DNA of 64,000 nucleotides, from the NCBI GenBank assembly GCA_947172415.1, contig OX359199.1, positions 4,676,001 through 4,740,000 on the forward strand, given 5' to 3'. Below are positions 47,974 to 64,000 of the stretch, one piece after another. Position numbers and translations under genes: made by a program. The notes under the pieces are model-generated. The model saw only the letters and a program-made list of their open reading frames with translations. It was not told the origin of the DNA and searched no databases. This stretch comes from Chondrosia reniformis (taxonomy: Eukaryota; Porifera; Demospongiae; Chondrillida; Chondrillidae). Position 1 is the first letter of the stretch. The number at the start of each line of letters is the position of its first letter.

Positions 47974-50900
47974 ATGGCTGACAAAAAGGAACCGACAGAA
48001 GATATTATTGAAAACGAACGCTTAGAAGACGAAGAAGTATTAGAAACTGTTCCATCTGAAGATAAAATACCAGACAAGAAGCCCAAAAAGAAAAAGAATA
48101 AAAAGAAAAAAGATCTTCCCGCCAGCCAACCTACAAACGCTGTTACTAGCATGAAGGAATTGTTCTCTAAATTGGGCCTTGAAGAAGAAAAGAAAAAATC
48201 CTATCCTTTCTGGGAGACGCAACCAGTTCCCAAAATAGGTAGGTTCATATCTGTATTTGATCGCAAGGAGACCTATGGTACTGTGGACATGTTTTGTGTG
48301 TTTCATTAGATGCAAAGGTTGAAGATTATGGCCCATTTGAGCCTGATAAGGAATCAGTACGACAAGATCCACTGACCCTGCCCGACCAGTTTGTATGGGA
48401 TACTGTAGACATTTACTGTGAAGATAGTGTAAGTCAATTTTATATTTATTTGTACATATGTATGTACTTTATGTACAGATATGAGAATTATTGAGCATCA
48501 ACAACATGGATTTACTTGTTTAGGACATTTCGACCCGGAGGTCTTCAACATATTCTCACAAGGATCGCACCAAGCAGTCCTTATTCTTTTATGTACACAT
48601 ACGTATGTATCAGTATGCATGTAATCTGTCTTATCTTACGGTTGAGTTTCATGTACACATTCATATGTATCAGTATGCATGTAATCTGTCTTATCTTACG
48701 GCTGAGTTTCAGTATATCATAAAGTCATGTTTAAACCTTTTTTCTTTAACATGAAAATGGTACTTCGTATGTATGTATTTTGACCTAACTTCCATTAGCA
48801 AATCTAGTCATTTTTGTATCTGTGTTCTCACCACTTTATAAACCTACCTACAATGCCTGATTGTCTGCTTACTTAATATTTAGTTACAGGAGCTTTATGT
48901 ACTACTGAATGAGAACTATGTTGAAGATGATGATAACCTCTTTCGCTTTGATTACTCCAAAGATTTTTTGAAGTGGGCGTTAACTCCACCTGGGTGGAAG
49001 AAGGAGTGGCACTGTGCAGTTAGAGTAGCTTCCAATAAAAAGCTTGTTGGTTTTATAAGTGCTATTCCTGCCCACGTCAGGGTTCATGTATAGTGAGTCA
49101 AACTGCACAAACATACGTACGTATGTACTGATACATTCTGGTGTAGTTGGCAGCCATTTTGTTTATCTCTCAGTGATTGAGTGTCTTATGACAATAGGTA
49201 ATCAAGAATATCATTTTTCAAATTCCTTATTTAAACAGTATACCTGTTACATTTTGTTAGTGTGTATGACAGGGTAGTAGTGTATGAAATTATAACTAAT
49301 CAAATCTCACATTTAATTAGGTTTTTAAAGCCAGTCCATTCCTCTAGGCTGCCTTTTGTGTATATAGCCTTGTTGGTTAAAGGGAGCCTTTTCCACTCAA
49401 TTGGGCCATAATACATAATTATTTGATTTTATAAATTACGTATGTATTATAGTGAAAAGTTAATGGTTGAGATTAACTTTCTCTGTGTTCACAAGAAGCT
49501 TCGCTCAAAGAGAATGGCTCCCGTCCTTATCAAGGAGATCACAAGAAGAGTTAATGTTGAAGGTATCTTCCAAGCCACCTACACAGCTGGTGTTTTGTTG
49601 CCAAAGCCAGTGGCAGCTTGTCGGTAAGTACAGCCTCACCTTCTTACTATTATTTGTGGGTATTCCTTGACAATCTGTACATGAATTTCCTAAAATGTAA
49701 GTACAGATTATGTGTACGTAAATATTCCATATATTGTATGTGACTATTTGATATATGTTGCAATAATACCTGTATATACGTATGATCTCTTGCAGGTATT
49801 GGCACCGTTCTTTGAATCCTAAAAAGCTAGTTGATATCCAGTTTTCTCAAATTCCCAGAAATATGACAATGCAGAGGATGATTCGACTGTACAAACTACC
49901 AGAAGTGAGTTACTAGTCTACATGGCTAACACCTTTAAGTTATAGGTTGTCTAAAGCTTGATATAGCTTTATTCTTGGAACACATTCTCTGCCTCCTTTT
50001 TATTACTCTTGATCCTCTTCCACCTTCAGATGCCTCTAATTGAAGGCCTCAGGCCAATGGAGGACAAGGATGTAGGCGCTTGTTGTGCATTGCTTAACAG
50101 TTACTTAAAAAAGTTCGAATTTACTCCAGTCTATAAGAGTTTGGTAAGGTAATGAATGGTTCACAACTTTTATCTGTAATCACATGAGAGTCTGTGCTAC
50201 TTTACAGGAAGAATTTGCTCACTGGTTTCTTCCTAGACCAAAGGTATTAGAAAGTTTTGTGGTTGAAGTAAGTACATACATACGTACGTACATATACAGG
50301 GATACTCTATTTCTATTTGAATCGGAATACTCTATTTTAAAGACAGTTTTACATGTTCTTTGTTACTACACCATTTACAGGATCCTGAAACGAGGAAGAT
50401 AACGGGAATGATTAGCTATTACTTTCTACCTTCAACTGTGGTTAGACATAAAGCCCACAAGACACTCAATGCAGTCTACTCTTTCTACAATGTATCTACC
50501 AAAGCATCAATCAAGGACCTCATGTACGATGCCCTAATCTTAGCCAAGAAGGTACAGTCTCTCTACAATACTAGGGTGTTGAATAGGGACAGTAATTTGA
50601 TGCCACAAGACGGCTTGGCACCTTGAACCTAACAATTACTACCAAAATATATTTAAGATAATGTTTGTATGATGTTGTTATGGCAACCTGCTAGCAATAA
50701 TTTGGTGATTGGCTCCACAGCCTACTCTTCAGATGCCACACTGCACCCCTCATTCAATATGGTATATGTACATTCGTACGTATATGGCCTGATTTGATTT
50801 CCTAATGTATTCATGTAGCAAGACTGTGATGTCTTCAATGCTCTTGATTTAATGGATAACAAAATGTTTCTGGAAGACCTTAAATTTGGGATCGGAGATG

Positions 50901-51248
50901 GAAACCTTCATTACTATTTGTACAATTTCAAATGTCCAGAGTTAACACCTGAGCAGGTAAGTGCTAGAGGATGTCAGTGCAAATTAGTTTCCATGTATGA
51001 TGGATGGTCCAGTGGAACAAGAGAAGACTCCTGTATCCTCATCTAAAGGTCTTACCAGGTTTAATTCCCTATAGGCTTTTTAATTTATTGCAGAGTAGGC
51101 ATAGCATGTAAGAATGTGATTATTCATGATGTGCTGGATGTAATTGATAGTCAGCTTAGAATCACCTTGGTGATATATATATATGTTCTCCTCATCAATA
51201 TTTATGTAGCCTTTTCTTCCTCTTTAGATGGCATTGGTTCTGTTATGA
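47974..51248 (+). CDS. NMT1: Glycylpeptide N-tetradecanoyltransferase (N-myristoyltransferase)
   Basis: Transfers myristate from CoA to N-terminal glycine; cytosolic and ribosome-associated. Exons: 47974-48238, 48310-48428, 48890-49092, 49453-49623, 49796-49904, 50030-50143, 50208-50267, 50381-50551, 50819-50956, 51228-51248. All junctions have GT/AG and keep phase. The N-terminus has a Lys-rich ribosome-targeting stretch ([13 protein letters not shown]), then [48 protein letters not shown] and [18 protein letters not shown] (the myristoyl-CoA and oxyanion region), [22 protein letters not shown] and [15 protein letters not shown]. It ends MALVLL, giving the terminal leucine whose carboxylate acts as catalytic base in this family. 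The last coding exon is only 21 bp. A hammerhead repeat lies in the last intron. Confidence 0.96.
51005..51122 (+). repeat. Hammerhead-repeat family, copy 8 (5'-truncated)
   Basis: It begins TGGTCCAGTGG, equivalent to the first base after predicted cleavage, and runs to the family end (agcatgtaag, attattcatg). No ribozyme core precedes it. It lies in the last NMT intron, sense. Confidence 0.75.
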
Positions 51249-51426
51249 TGTCAATATCTTTAGGGAAGAAATGGTTAAAGAATGTACTTGGATTTTTTGT
51301 AGTAGTGCTTGAATAGACACTGCAATTCTTTTTGTCTTAAAATACCCGCCAACTGTGTCGCGGTCACGTGTTACTGAGCATGCGCAGAAATACTTAGGGC
51401 ATTGCAACAGCCATTTGCAGAAGAAA

Positions 51427-55052
<3,626 letters not shown>

Positions 55053-55344
55053 TGAACTATGCATTTAATGTACTCATCTCTTAAGACTCAGGATATTAAT
55101 ACCTTTATTATATGTTGTCATGTAATTAGTATTTATAAGTATAGTAATCCTTATATGTAGAATTTGTTGGGAGTCCTTGTGTATCAATGGTTTAATGTTA
55201 CCGTTGGTGTGGTGAAGTTATGAGTGCTAAATGATTGTTCATTGTAGCAAATAGGTAAATATCATCACAGTTCCACAAGCTAATATATGCATGTGCCTTG
55301 GTACGGAGAAGTGAATTTGTATGAAAATTAGGAGAGTATCTAAG

Positions 55345-55505
55345 TATACAAAGAAGAAGGGTCACTGATGGAGGGTAGTATTCCCTTGCAGAAAAAGCTG
55401 TGTCTGGCCCAGTGGAACAGTAAAATAAAGGTGATACTCTTGTAAGTTGTATCCTCATCCAAACTCTCACTAGGTTTAGTTACCTATAGGCCTCTTTAAG
55501 TGTAA
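55345..55505 (+). repeat. Hammerhead-repeat family, copy 10 (degenerate core)
   Basis: GGGTCA, CTGATGG, a disrupted stem II, GAAAAAGCTGTGTC, TGGCCC, then a shortened tail with aggtttagttacctatagg. It lies in the gap between ATP5F1B and the OSR1-like gene. Confidence 0.75.
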
Positions 55506-55623
55506 TAGTAGGAATTACGACTACATGTAACGTCTGCAATTCTGGTACGCTCTTGCACAATACATTTATGGGATGGATGCCTGCAGGGCAGTGATGTTGT
55601 AATAATTATTAAAGCTCATAAAA

Positions 55624-58600
55624 ATGGCCGAGTCCGAAGAAGAGAAATCAAAGTCAACCTGGCCTGGCACTAAGGATGCCTACGAACTTGGTGACATTAT
55701 TGGTAAGAACGAACTTGTAATACTTAGTTCTTGTAGATAATATCTTTTAAACTAGTCCTTTGCTTGATTTGACCATATGTAGGTCACGGGGCTACGTGCG
55801 TCGTTCAGCGAGCACTGTGCAAGTCAAAGGGAGTTAGTATAGCAATTAAAAGAATAGATTTGGAACAATATAACTCTACCATTGATGAAATACTGGTAAG
55901 CTAAATGGTGTTTTACACTTTCTATTCTGTGATTACTGGATGTGTTAATTAATACTCTTAAAACGGTATTCGAAGTTCTGATAGTAGCTTGTTTCTATTA
56001 TTCTACTTGTTTATAGAAAGAGATTCAGTTCATGGGAAGCTGCTTTCATGATAATTTATGCACCTATCGGACGTCTTTTGTAGTCAGGAATGAGCTGTGG
56101 GTTGTCATGGATCTGATGTCTGGAGGTATGGCTGCTTCTTCTTATCTTCTTACATGTCAATGTCACTGTTTGAGTGTCTCGGTAGCTCTCTTTACTGCAC
56201 CAAAGTCTCATTGAATAAGATCACTATCTCACCTCCATTTTAATTATGTGAGGTGTTAAAAATAGAGACAAGATAACTGTCTGGACTATGTGCCATTCTA
56301 CATTATTTATATACATACCTATATAATATGTGTGTATATACCTTGGCTTAGACTACTGATATCTTTCAGAGGCTTATAACAATTAATAATCCAAGAACCA
56401 AAGACTAGTACATTAGAAATACAGTAGAATCTCATTATAACGAAATTGCTTATATAGTGAATGTCTCAGTATAGTGAAGTACTTTGCTAGCCCCAGCAAA
56501 AGTTGTATACTTATATACGTATACATTCAATATAGTAAATATTTGATATAAGGAACTAATTTTGGTCCCCTTTGAGCTTCACTATAATGAGATTCCACTG
56601 TAGTAACTAAGCAGCCTGTTTGAACTACAGCAGTCTAAATCATTCTATTTTCTTTCTTGTTTAAAGACCATTTTTTGTGATGTTGTCATAGTGATGGTGC
56701 AATTGAATGTGTGCACCCTCATTACCAGTTTCTAGATCCACCACTGTTACCTGTGACTAACACATAGAGAGGATTGTCATGGAGCCTGCACTAGAACATG
56801 TTTGACTTTAAACACTGTATAATATGGCATTTTCTGGTAATGTACTGTAATATCACTGCATCATACGTATATTAGGTTCTCTGCTAGACATCCTTAAGCA
56901 TCAGTTAAGCAAAGGAATCAAAGGCGGACTTCTTTCTGAAGATATCATAGCTACTGTTTTAAGGGAGGTTTTACTGGGTCTGGAATATCTCCACAATGCT
57001 GGACAGATACATCGGTAATGCTCATATACCATTATTAGAACATACGTACATTGTATACCATTATTAGTACATATACCATTATTAGTACATATACCACTAT
57101 TAGTACATATACCACTATTAGTACATATACCATTATTAGTACATATACCACTATTAGTACATATACCACTATTAGGACATATACCATTATTAGTACATAT
57201 ACCACTATTAGTACATATACCATTATTAGTACATATACCACTATAAGTACATATACCACTATTAGTACATATACCATTATTAGTACATATACCACTATTA
57301 GTATATATACCACTATTAGTACATATACCATTATTAGTACATATACCACTATTAGTACATATACCACTATTAGTACATATACCATTATTAGTACATATAC
57401 CACTATTAGTACATATACCACTATTAGTACATATACCACTATTAGTACATATACCACTATTAGTACATATACCATTATTAGTACATATACCACTATTAGT
57501 ACATATACCACTATTAGTATATATACCACTATTAGTACATATACCACTATTAGTACATATACCACTATTAGTACATATACCACTATTAGTACATATACCA
57601 TTATTAGTACATATACCACTATTAGTACATATACCACTATTAGTACATATACCACTATTAGTACATATACCACTATTAGTACATATACCATTATTAGTAC
57701 ATATACCACTATTAGTACATATACCACTATTAGTACATATACCATTATTAGTACATATACCGTTGTGACCAATGATCCATTTATTTAGAAAGTCTCACAT
57801 GATATGGTGATAGGTTGTAACACACTGGGAACTGCTGTGTTGGTACCACTAAAGTGGCTTCAAGTGCCACCTGTTTGAGTTATTGTATCACATGACTCTG
57901 TAGTGTTTGTCATAAGACTGCCACAATGTCTAAAATTAAGATTTACTTAAATTACTATGGCCATATATGGTGTTGCTAAGTACTGGCTTCTGTTGAATTT
58001 TGTGATGTTAAAGATTGTGTTTTCTTTCATGTGTTTTGTTTTGCATCTATTATGTTAAAAATTTAAAACTGACAAGTTTTCCATCTTCTAATTGAGGGAA
58101 TTCATGTACCAAAACTTTGGGCCAATCCTTCATGGTGTAGTGTAGCTGATGTTCAAGTGCTCTTGATAGTGAAGTGAACCAACGGACCTTAGTGAACATG
58201 GGATATTTAGTTTTGTTTGTGCATTAGTATATGGTTGTGGTTTCAAATTGTTGTAATTGCAATATGTATTGTTGTTATACTTTTATAACATGATTGCTTA
58301 CATTTTTGGGTGTACGTAGGTAGGGAATTGTTATTACTACTACTCTGTAAACACATTCCTAATTAACAGTGGTATGAAGTCTCAATTTGCTTTCTCTTTC
58401 AGAGATCTCAAAGCTGGGAATATTCTTCTGGGCGGGGATGGTGCAATTAAGTTGGCAGGTATTATAAACGTATAGGAATGTTACCTCCAGCTCATGTACA
58501 GCTCCCGTATATGTTTGACAGGTATTATAAAGGTATAGGAATGTTACCTCCAGCTCATGTACAGCTCCTGTATATGTTTGGCAGGTATTATAAACGTATA

Positions 58601-61600
58601 GGAATGTTACCTCCAGCTCATGTACAGCTCCCGTATACGTATGTTTGTATCATGCACATCTTTCTTTTGTGAAGATTTTGGCGTAAGCAGTTTTCTTGTG
58701 AAGCCTGGGGAGAGACCAGAGTCCAAGAAGAAGCCAAGAAAGACATTTGTTGGTACTCCTTGCTGGATGGCACCAGAAGTCATGGACCAAGTGAGTTGTT
58801 AGAGCAAAATCACATCTGGTGCATCACTCTCTTTGCTTGTCCATGTGAGCTCAGCTCCTAATCAAACATCTCTATTGGACATAACAGTCTAATGTACATG
58901 GGTAGGGATAAAGCTTTAGTACTCTATCTTATTTACATACGCACAACGCACAAATTTATAGTCTAGTTTATGTGTATAATTGTTTGTCGTTGATATATAG
59001 GGCCGCCATTTTTTCAGGCCATCCTCACTCCTTTCTTTAGAGTGCATATATACCACCATAACCTCTGATAGTATACATTTACTGTATGTCTACGTGTATT
59101 AAAGTATACATGTGTCGATTTAGTTGAGTAGGGTGTGCCATACCTTGGAGGGTGTGCCATACCTTAGAGGTGTGCCATACCTTGGAGGGTGTGCCATACC
59201 TTGGAGGGTGTGCCATACCTCGGCCGGTGTATGGCTACCAGTGATGTACATGTGACATACATGTACCCAGTGGAGAAGAAGATGAAAGAAGGGAAAAGAA
59301 GGAAGAAAAGACTCCTGTATCTTCATCCAAGCTCTCTTCAGGTTTAGTTCCCTATAGGCTCTTTTACAGAATAGGCATAGCATGTAGGAAAATGATATCT
59401 TAGATTTTTCATGTGACTAGCAGGCAACAGTTTGAACTTTGACCTTTCCTTATCTCAATTGTTGGTCCCCCACCACCAAACTCTGAATTGCCTGCCAATT
59501 GTGTTAATTTGCTGCTGTGTAGTTCCATATGAAAGGTGCTTCTCTTTCGTGTGCTACAGACAGTTGGCTATGATGTAAAGGCTGACATTTGGAGTTTTGG
59601 TATAACTGCTCTGGAGCTGGCCACAGGAACTGCCCCATACGCCAAGTTTCCACCACTGAAGGTCCTCATGCTGACAATGGAGAACCCGCCACCCACACTA
59701 GAAGTCTGTGGAGAACTTAACAGTGAAGACTACTCCAAATATTCAAAACCATTTCGGAAAATGATTGAAAAGTGTCTGCTAAAAGATCCAGAGAAAAGGT
59801 GTGTGTACTCTTGGAATATACAGTGTAATTTGATATAACATATAATTCAGGTAAAGATAGCCTACTTACATTTACATCTGTGATATGCAATGTCTTTTTG
59901 TTTGTGGTAGACCAACAGCTTCAGAATTGTTAAAACATCCATTCTTCAAGAAAACTAAAGATAAAGAGTTTTTAAAGGAGATTTTGATCCCTCTCTCTCC
60001 TGATATAAAGCTTAGAGGAAAATCAGTGAGGCACTCTCTCACTCACCCATTCACACTCATTCACAGTCACTCACACTAACTCACAGTCACACTCACTAAC
60101 TCACAGTTACACTCACTAACTCACAGCCACACTCACTAACTCACAGTCACACTCACTAACTCACAGTCACACTCACTAACTCACAGTCACACTCACTAAC
60201 TCACAGTCACACTCACTAACTCACAGTCACACTCACTAACTCACAGTCACACTCACTAACTCACAGTCACACTCACTAACTCACAGTCATACTCACTAAC
60301 TCACAGTCACACTCACTAACTCACAGTCATGCTCACTAACTCACAGTCACGCTCACTAACTCACAGTCACACTCACTAACTCACAGTCACGCTCACTAAC
60401 TCACAGTCACACTCACTAACTCACAGTTACACTCACTAACTCACAGCCACACTCACTAACTCACAGCCACACTCACTAACTCACAGTCACACTCACGCTC
60501 GCTTACTCCACCATAGGTACGTCGCGTCAAAGGGGCCAGTGGTCGAATGCATAAGACAGAAGAAGGTGATTGGGTGTGGTCAGATGACGAGTTTGTAGAA
60601 GAGACTGTAAGTAATCCTAAAGAGCATCTAGACATCACTGACACTTCTAAGGGTACCACATAACTGACACATTAATGTACTTTTAGCCATATAAATAAAA
60701 CTAATTTTTTATGTATCAATCACTATTGCATTTGAATGAGTACTTTGATCAGTCTATATTGTTTTGGTTGTAAGAATCTAATGAGCTCCTCTCAAGGGTC
60801 AAACATGTTAATTACTTAGAAACCATGATCTCACGCTTCTCCCAAACTACTGAACTAAAAGATTGGGCCCTAAGTAAGCAGTTTACTGTATAATTCTCAC
60901 TTTATACAGATACCTGAAGAGAAGGAGAAAGGAAAATTGTTAAGTGCACCAAAGCCTTCTGACTCAGAGGTGATCTAGCATTTCCTCTGTTGTACCCTTT
61001 TAAGTGGAAGTTGTATATCTTCTGCCTTAAAATAGGTGCACTCAAGGGAAGAGTTTGCGGAAGTAATGGTCCCTGTACCCAATAATATTCCTCCTGTATC
61101 AGAACGAGGCACATCCAATGTGGCCATACCTCCTCAGCCTTCCCAGGGACAACCTCCTAAGAAAGTTTTGATGTATGCGTTTTATTCCCAAGGATATGTG
61201 AAAATGTAATAGTTGTAGTTTGCTTCAACTTCAACATGTGCATATATACGTTATACATGTACAGCAGCAGAAAATAGAATGGTTTTATGTCTGTTGTGCA
61301 TCCAGTGGGTCTACAACAGCAGTACCTAGCCCAGCAATATTGGACTTGCAACAGAGGCACCAATCAATCACACAGCAGTTGACAGTTACTATGAATCAAG
61401 TGAGTGTTCTGAGTGTTCTCTTTTGTGAAGCCTTGTAGCCATTTTACTTTCTGGCTTCTCAGTGTCAACTTATTTTTGAATATCAACTAAATGTGAAATG
61501 TATCTCATCATTTAACTCTCCAGCCACTCATGTCTGCTGAGGAGCACAATGAGCTAATAGGCTTCCTCAGGAGACATGTGTGGGTGTGGTAAAATCCAGA

Positions 61601-63679
61601 GTCAAATGATAATGTTTCAAAGCTTTAAACTAGGTTATATGTAGATCCTATTTTCTAATTAAATGGAGTGGTACTTTTTCTTGAACTTAGTTGATGGCTG
61701 TAACTCAACAGCAGCAGCAGTTGCTGATTCAGCAGCAGCAAGGTCAGAGTACTCCTGAAATGCAGATGACAAGTATGCAACTGCTGGAGCAATCCCAGGG
61801 ACTTGCTCAACAACAGCAGATGTTGATGGTGGAGCAGCAGCGCATTAATCTGACCCTCCAGCAGGCACAGATGGGACTGGCAATGGGACAAATGAACATT
61901 CAACCCCAGCAATCCCAATCAGCCCCTCCCACCTCTTCTTCTATTCCTCCTACAAAACTGTCCTTGAGAATCAGGTGCTTGTATAAACTATTTATATTTT
62001 TGTTATTACTCCATGAAATAGCTTTCACGACAGAACAAAGTACCTTCGGCCTACTTTCCTAATTATTCTGAAATTTGAATATGCAGTGTGTGCTATATAT
62101 GTAAATACAAATACAATTATCTGTCATTCTGTATATTTATATAGAGATGCCAACAACCAGTTAAAAGATATCAAATTTGACTTTAAACCTTCTCAAGGTA
62201 GGTCGTGAGTTTGAAGCAATTTAATGTTTAAGTCACTTGCATATATTTAACTTAAGGTTGATTTCATTGTTATAAAATGTTTTAACTGCTTCAGCACTCA
62301 TGATCTGATTAGTTTTGACTGTTTTTAATAGATTCGGCTGATGGTATTGCTAGTGATCTACTCTCAGCGGGACTGATTGATGCAAGGAATTTGGTAGTAG
62401 GTAGGTGATGAAGCAATCTTTGATGTGAAGCCCACTTCAAGTACTGTATTTCTTCTGATTCAGTGAGATTAACTTACAGACTCTATTACACATAACAAGT
62501 CCCTTGTCACATATTTTTAATACTTGAATCAACCCTACCTCTTTGATGCTATAACTAAGCAAGTTTTACTGAGTCAGTGAGACATTATTACTATTTGTAT
62601 GGTTATGAAATAACTATAAACTGTAACTACATGTGTACAGTTGCTGCTAATATTATGAAAATTTTGGAGAATACAACTCTGGAAAAAGTCACATTTCAAT
62701 TGGTGAGTGCTATGTGCAACAGTTATGCCAAAAGGTTAAATTAGTTTCATTAAATATATACAGTATGTGGGTGATAATGTGGGTATTATAGCTCATGACC
62801 TTCTTATTGCAGCTACTCTACTGTAAGTCTTCAATAGCCCCTCTTCCTGTTAGTACTCTTATATCACTAATCATTACTACCCTTCTAGTGAACTCCTGAA
62901 TAATTATACTACATATCCATTCCGCTCTGACCCTCCTATAAATCTCTATTAATTCTATATTAGACCACTAACTAGACACAGGACTCTATAAGGTTCTTAT
63001 CACCTCTTGTTTGAATCTAAGGATTTTGTTAATAATTTTCTTCAGGGACTTTTTATGCACATATGGAGAGTATTTAGAGTGTATAAATCAACAGTATATA
63101 TATGTACCAGCATCCATTGTGAAACTGATGAAGTATAACAATTTATTTTGTCATGTGTCTTAGTTAACACCTTATTCAATTTTTATAATAAGACCCCTAT
63201 ATTTAGCAAAGAGAGCCAAGGATCAAGAAACAGATTAAGATTCTCAGATCGCTAATGAAGGGTGGAAAGAGCTATCTGGTCCAGTGGAGCAGAAGAAGAA
63301 AGCAAATACTCTTGTATCTTTGTCCAAAGCTCTCTTCAAGTTTAGTTCCCTATAGGCTTGTTACAGAATAGGCATAGCATGTAAGAAAATGGTATCTTAG
63401 ATTTTTCATAAGTATTTTATTAGACTAAAACAACTATATTTACACTTTTTAAGCTTGCTTGCAACTACTTGGCTGTACATGGATAGAAACAGCCAATCAG
63501 ATTAAGCCATTGTGAAGGGTAAAATTGAATATTGAGCACATAACTTTATGTAAATTGTTTGTTTGCATTGGCTATCCATTCTGTAGAGCTTGCCAGATTT
63601 GCAACAAGAGGTTGATGAGAAGAAATTAATTGGTTATGCCCAAATTTCCAGAATTACACCAAACCCCAAAACCGAATAA
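55624..63679 (+). CDS. OXSR1: OSR1/SPAK-type STE20 kinase with CCT domain
   Basis: A WNK-activated Ser/Thr kinase that phosphorylates cation-chloride cotransporters. Exons (GT/AG, in phase): 55624-55702, 55793-55895, 56017-56125, 56876-57014, 58403-58458, 58675-58790, 59560-59798, 59911-60025, 60517-60606, 60910-60969, 61036-61172, 61306-61399, 61524-61577, 61691-61974, 62145-62197, 62332-62400, 62641-62702, 63587-63679. Kinase motifs: [34 protein letters not shown] (split by the 57014/58403 intron), LADFGVSSF, T-loop [28 protein letters not shown]. The PF1 region has [19 protein letters not shown] and WSDDEF. Then comes a Gln-rich linker (61691-61974), then the CCT/PF2 domain [37 protein letters not shown] and [10 protein letters not shown]. 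The Gln-rich insert is unlike the vertebrate proteins. AATAAA lies at 63683. OXSR1 and STK39 cannot be told apart; probably the single pre-duplication gene. Confidence 0.95.
56422..56600. mobile_element. Pogo/Tigger-like MITE, TA target duplication
   Basis: The left end CAGTAGAATCTCATTATAAC is matched by the right end TATAATGAGATTCCACTG in inverted orientation; TA is on both sides (56420-56421, 56601-56602). 179 bp, non-coding, in the OSR1-like intron 3. The CAGT-G-AATCTC terminus resembles pogo-family termini. Confidence 0.8.
57052..57766. repeat. 18-bp minisatellite
   Basis: About 40 tandem copies of accattattagtacatat, differing mainly at one base (ATTATT or ACTATT), in an OSR1-like intron. 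Since 18 is a multiple of three, both strands stay open for 245 codons (YTTIST and VLIVVY repeats); these are not genes. Confidence 0.97.
58445..58645. repeat. 63-bp triplication spanning an exon donor site
   Basis: Three units (starting 58458, 58521 and 58584) of ggtattataaacgtatagg plus an atgttacctccagctc block. Each unit boundary repeats ttggcaggtatta or ttgacaggtatta, the same words as the OSR1-like exon end at 58458. Confidence 0.88.
59132..59228. repeat. About 20-bp tandem repeat
   Basis: Five imperfect copies of ggtgtgccataccttggag in an OSR1-like intron. Confidence 0.88.
59262..59412 (+). repeat. Hammerhead-repeat family, copy 11 (5'-truncated)
   Basis: It starts TGTACCCAGTGG, one inserted base away from TGACCCAGTGG that follows the predicted cleavage, and continues to ttagatttttcatg. 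It lies in an OSR1-like intron, sense. Confidence 0.78.
60066..60500. repeat. 20-bp minisatellite at an intron start
   Basis: More than 20 copies of actcactaactcacagtcac filling the intron between exons 60025 and 60517 of the OSR1-like gene. Confidence 0.95.
63208..63410 (+). repeat. Hammerhead-repeat family, copy 12 (core partly deleted)
   Basis: It starts agagagccaaggatca, has CTAATGAAGGGTGG, lacks most of stem II/GAAAC, then GCTATC, TGGTCCAGTGG and the family tail to ttagatttttcat. It lies in the last OSR1-like intron, sense. Confidence 0.78.
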
Positions 63680-64000
63680 TCAAATAAACCAGTAGCATGT
63701 TTATTATTCTGTACACTGTAGAATTATAAAAAGCTGAAGGAAGGTCTGAACGTGTAGTAATAATTGATTTGTAATTCATTTCTTCTGAAGTGTTCGGACA
63801 TGCTTTGTGTATGTACCATGTAAATATTTCACAGACACTTCTAAACACACAAAATCTTAATAGTGTAAACTTGATATACCTGTTGTTAAATTCTTTTTCA
63901 GTTCCTTTTGTTGTGATAACAATGTTGACTGTTTATGTCAACAATTTGAACTCTGCTTTCATATTCATTGATCTATTATGCAACAGTATGTTTATGTATG
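63680..64000. other. Downstream of the OSR1-like gene
   Basis: AT-rich sequence holding the presumed 3' UTR (AATAAA at 63683). No further gene recognised. Confidence 0.5.

Noticed and set aside
57035..57788. 245-codon open frames on both strands
   Set aside because: Pure product of an 18-bp tandem repeat inside an OSR1-like intron; hexapeptide periodicity and no homology.

Overview
The window is a eukaryotic, animal-type chromosome segment: AT-rich, with short introns (often 50-400 bp), tightly packed genes, and many micro- and minisatellites. The genes are metazoan (TRRAP, ELAC1, calaxin, N-myristoyltransferase, mitochondrial ATP synthase beta, an OSR1/SPAK kinase, a receptor tyrosine kinase). 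Compactness, very short intergenic gaps and an unfamiliar fibronectin-type receptor kinase suggest a demosponge such as Amphimedon. That is inference; no rRNA or mitochondrial marker is present to prove it.

Layout. 1-18643 (minus): roughly the first half of TRRAP, running off the left edge, with introns full of tandem repeats. 19101-20414 (plus): an intronless gamma-butyrobetaine/trimethyllysine dioxygenase-like gene, divergent from TRRAP. 21788-31640 (minus): a complete receptor tyrosine kinase (RTK1). 31832-36487 (minus): ELAC1-type tRNase Z. About 38745-45375 (minus): a segmental duplicate of the promoter, ectodomain and transmembrane exons of RTK1 without kinase exons (RTK2). 46294-47915 (minus): calaxin/EFCAB1, head-to-head (58 bp) with N-myristoyltransferase at 47974-51248 (plus). 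51427-55052 (plus): ATP synthase subunit beta. 55624-63679 (plus): an OSR1/SPAK kinase with its C-terminal CCT domain.

Most unusual content. A dispersed family of about twelve short repeats (6.1, 7.9, 14.5, 32.2, 33.3, 38.4, 46.9, 51.0, 52.1, 55.4, 59.3 and 63.3 kb) carries, in its longer copies, what reads as a type I hammerhead ribozyme core with complementary stem I arms, a stem II hairpin and a short palindromic stem III. Three copies begin at or close to the predicted self-cleavage point. A second, unrelated 333-bp direct repeat in an RTK2 intron contains a still more canonical hammerhead (41606-41674). Together they look like ribozyme-bearing retroelements (retrozymes or Penelope-type terminal repeats).

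The RTK locus is the other point of interest: two near-identical ectodomains separated by ELAC1, one kinase, a conserved splice donor after both transmembrane exons, an inverted scar at the duplication edge, one unrelated intron, and a 110-nt near-perfect hairpin. RTK2 could be a kinase-less decoy or an alternative ectodomain spliced to the shared kinase. Housekeeping genes here cover chromatin acetylation (TRRAP), tRNA 3' processing (ELAC1), protein myristoylation (NMT), ATP production (ATP5F1B), ciliary dynein regulation (calaxin) and cation-chloride transport signalling (OSR1/SPAK); nothing ties them into one pathway.
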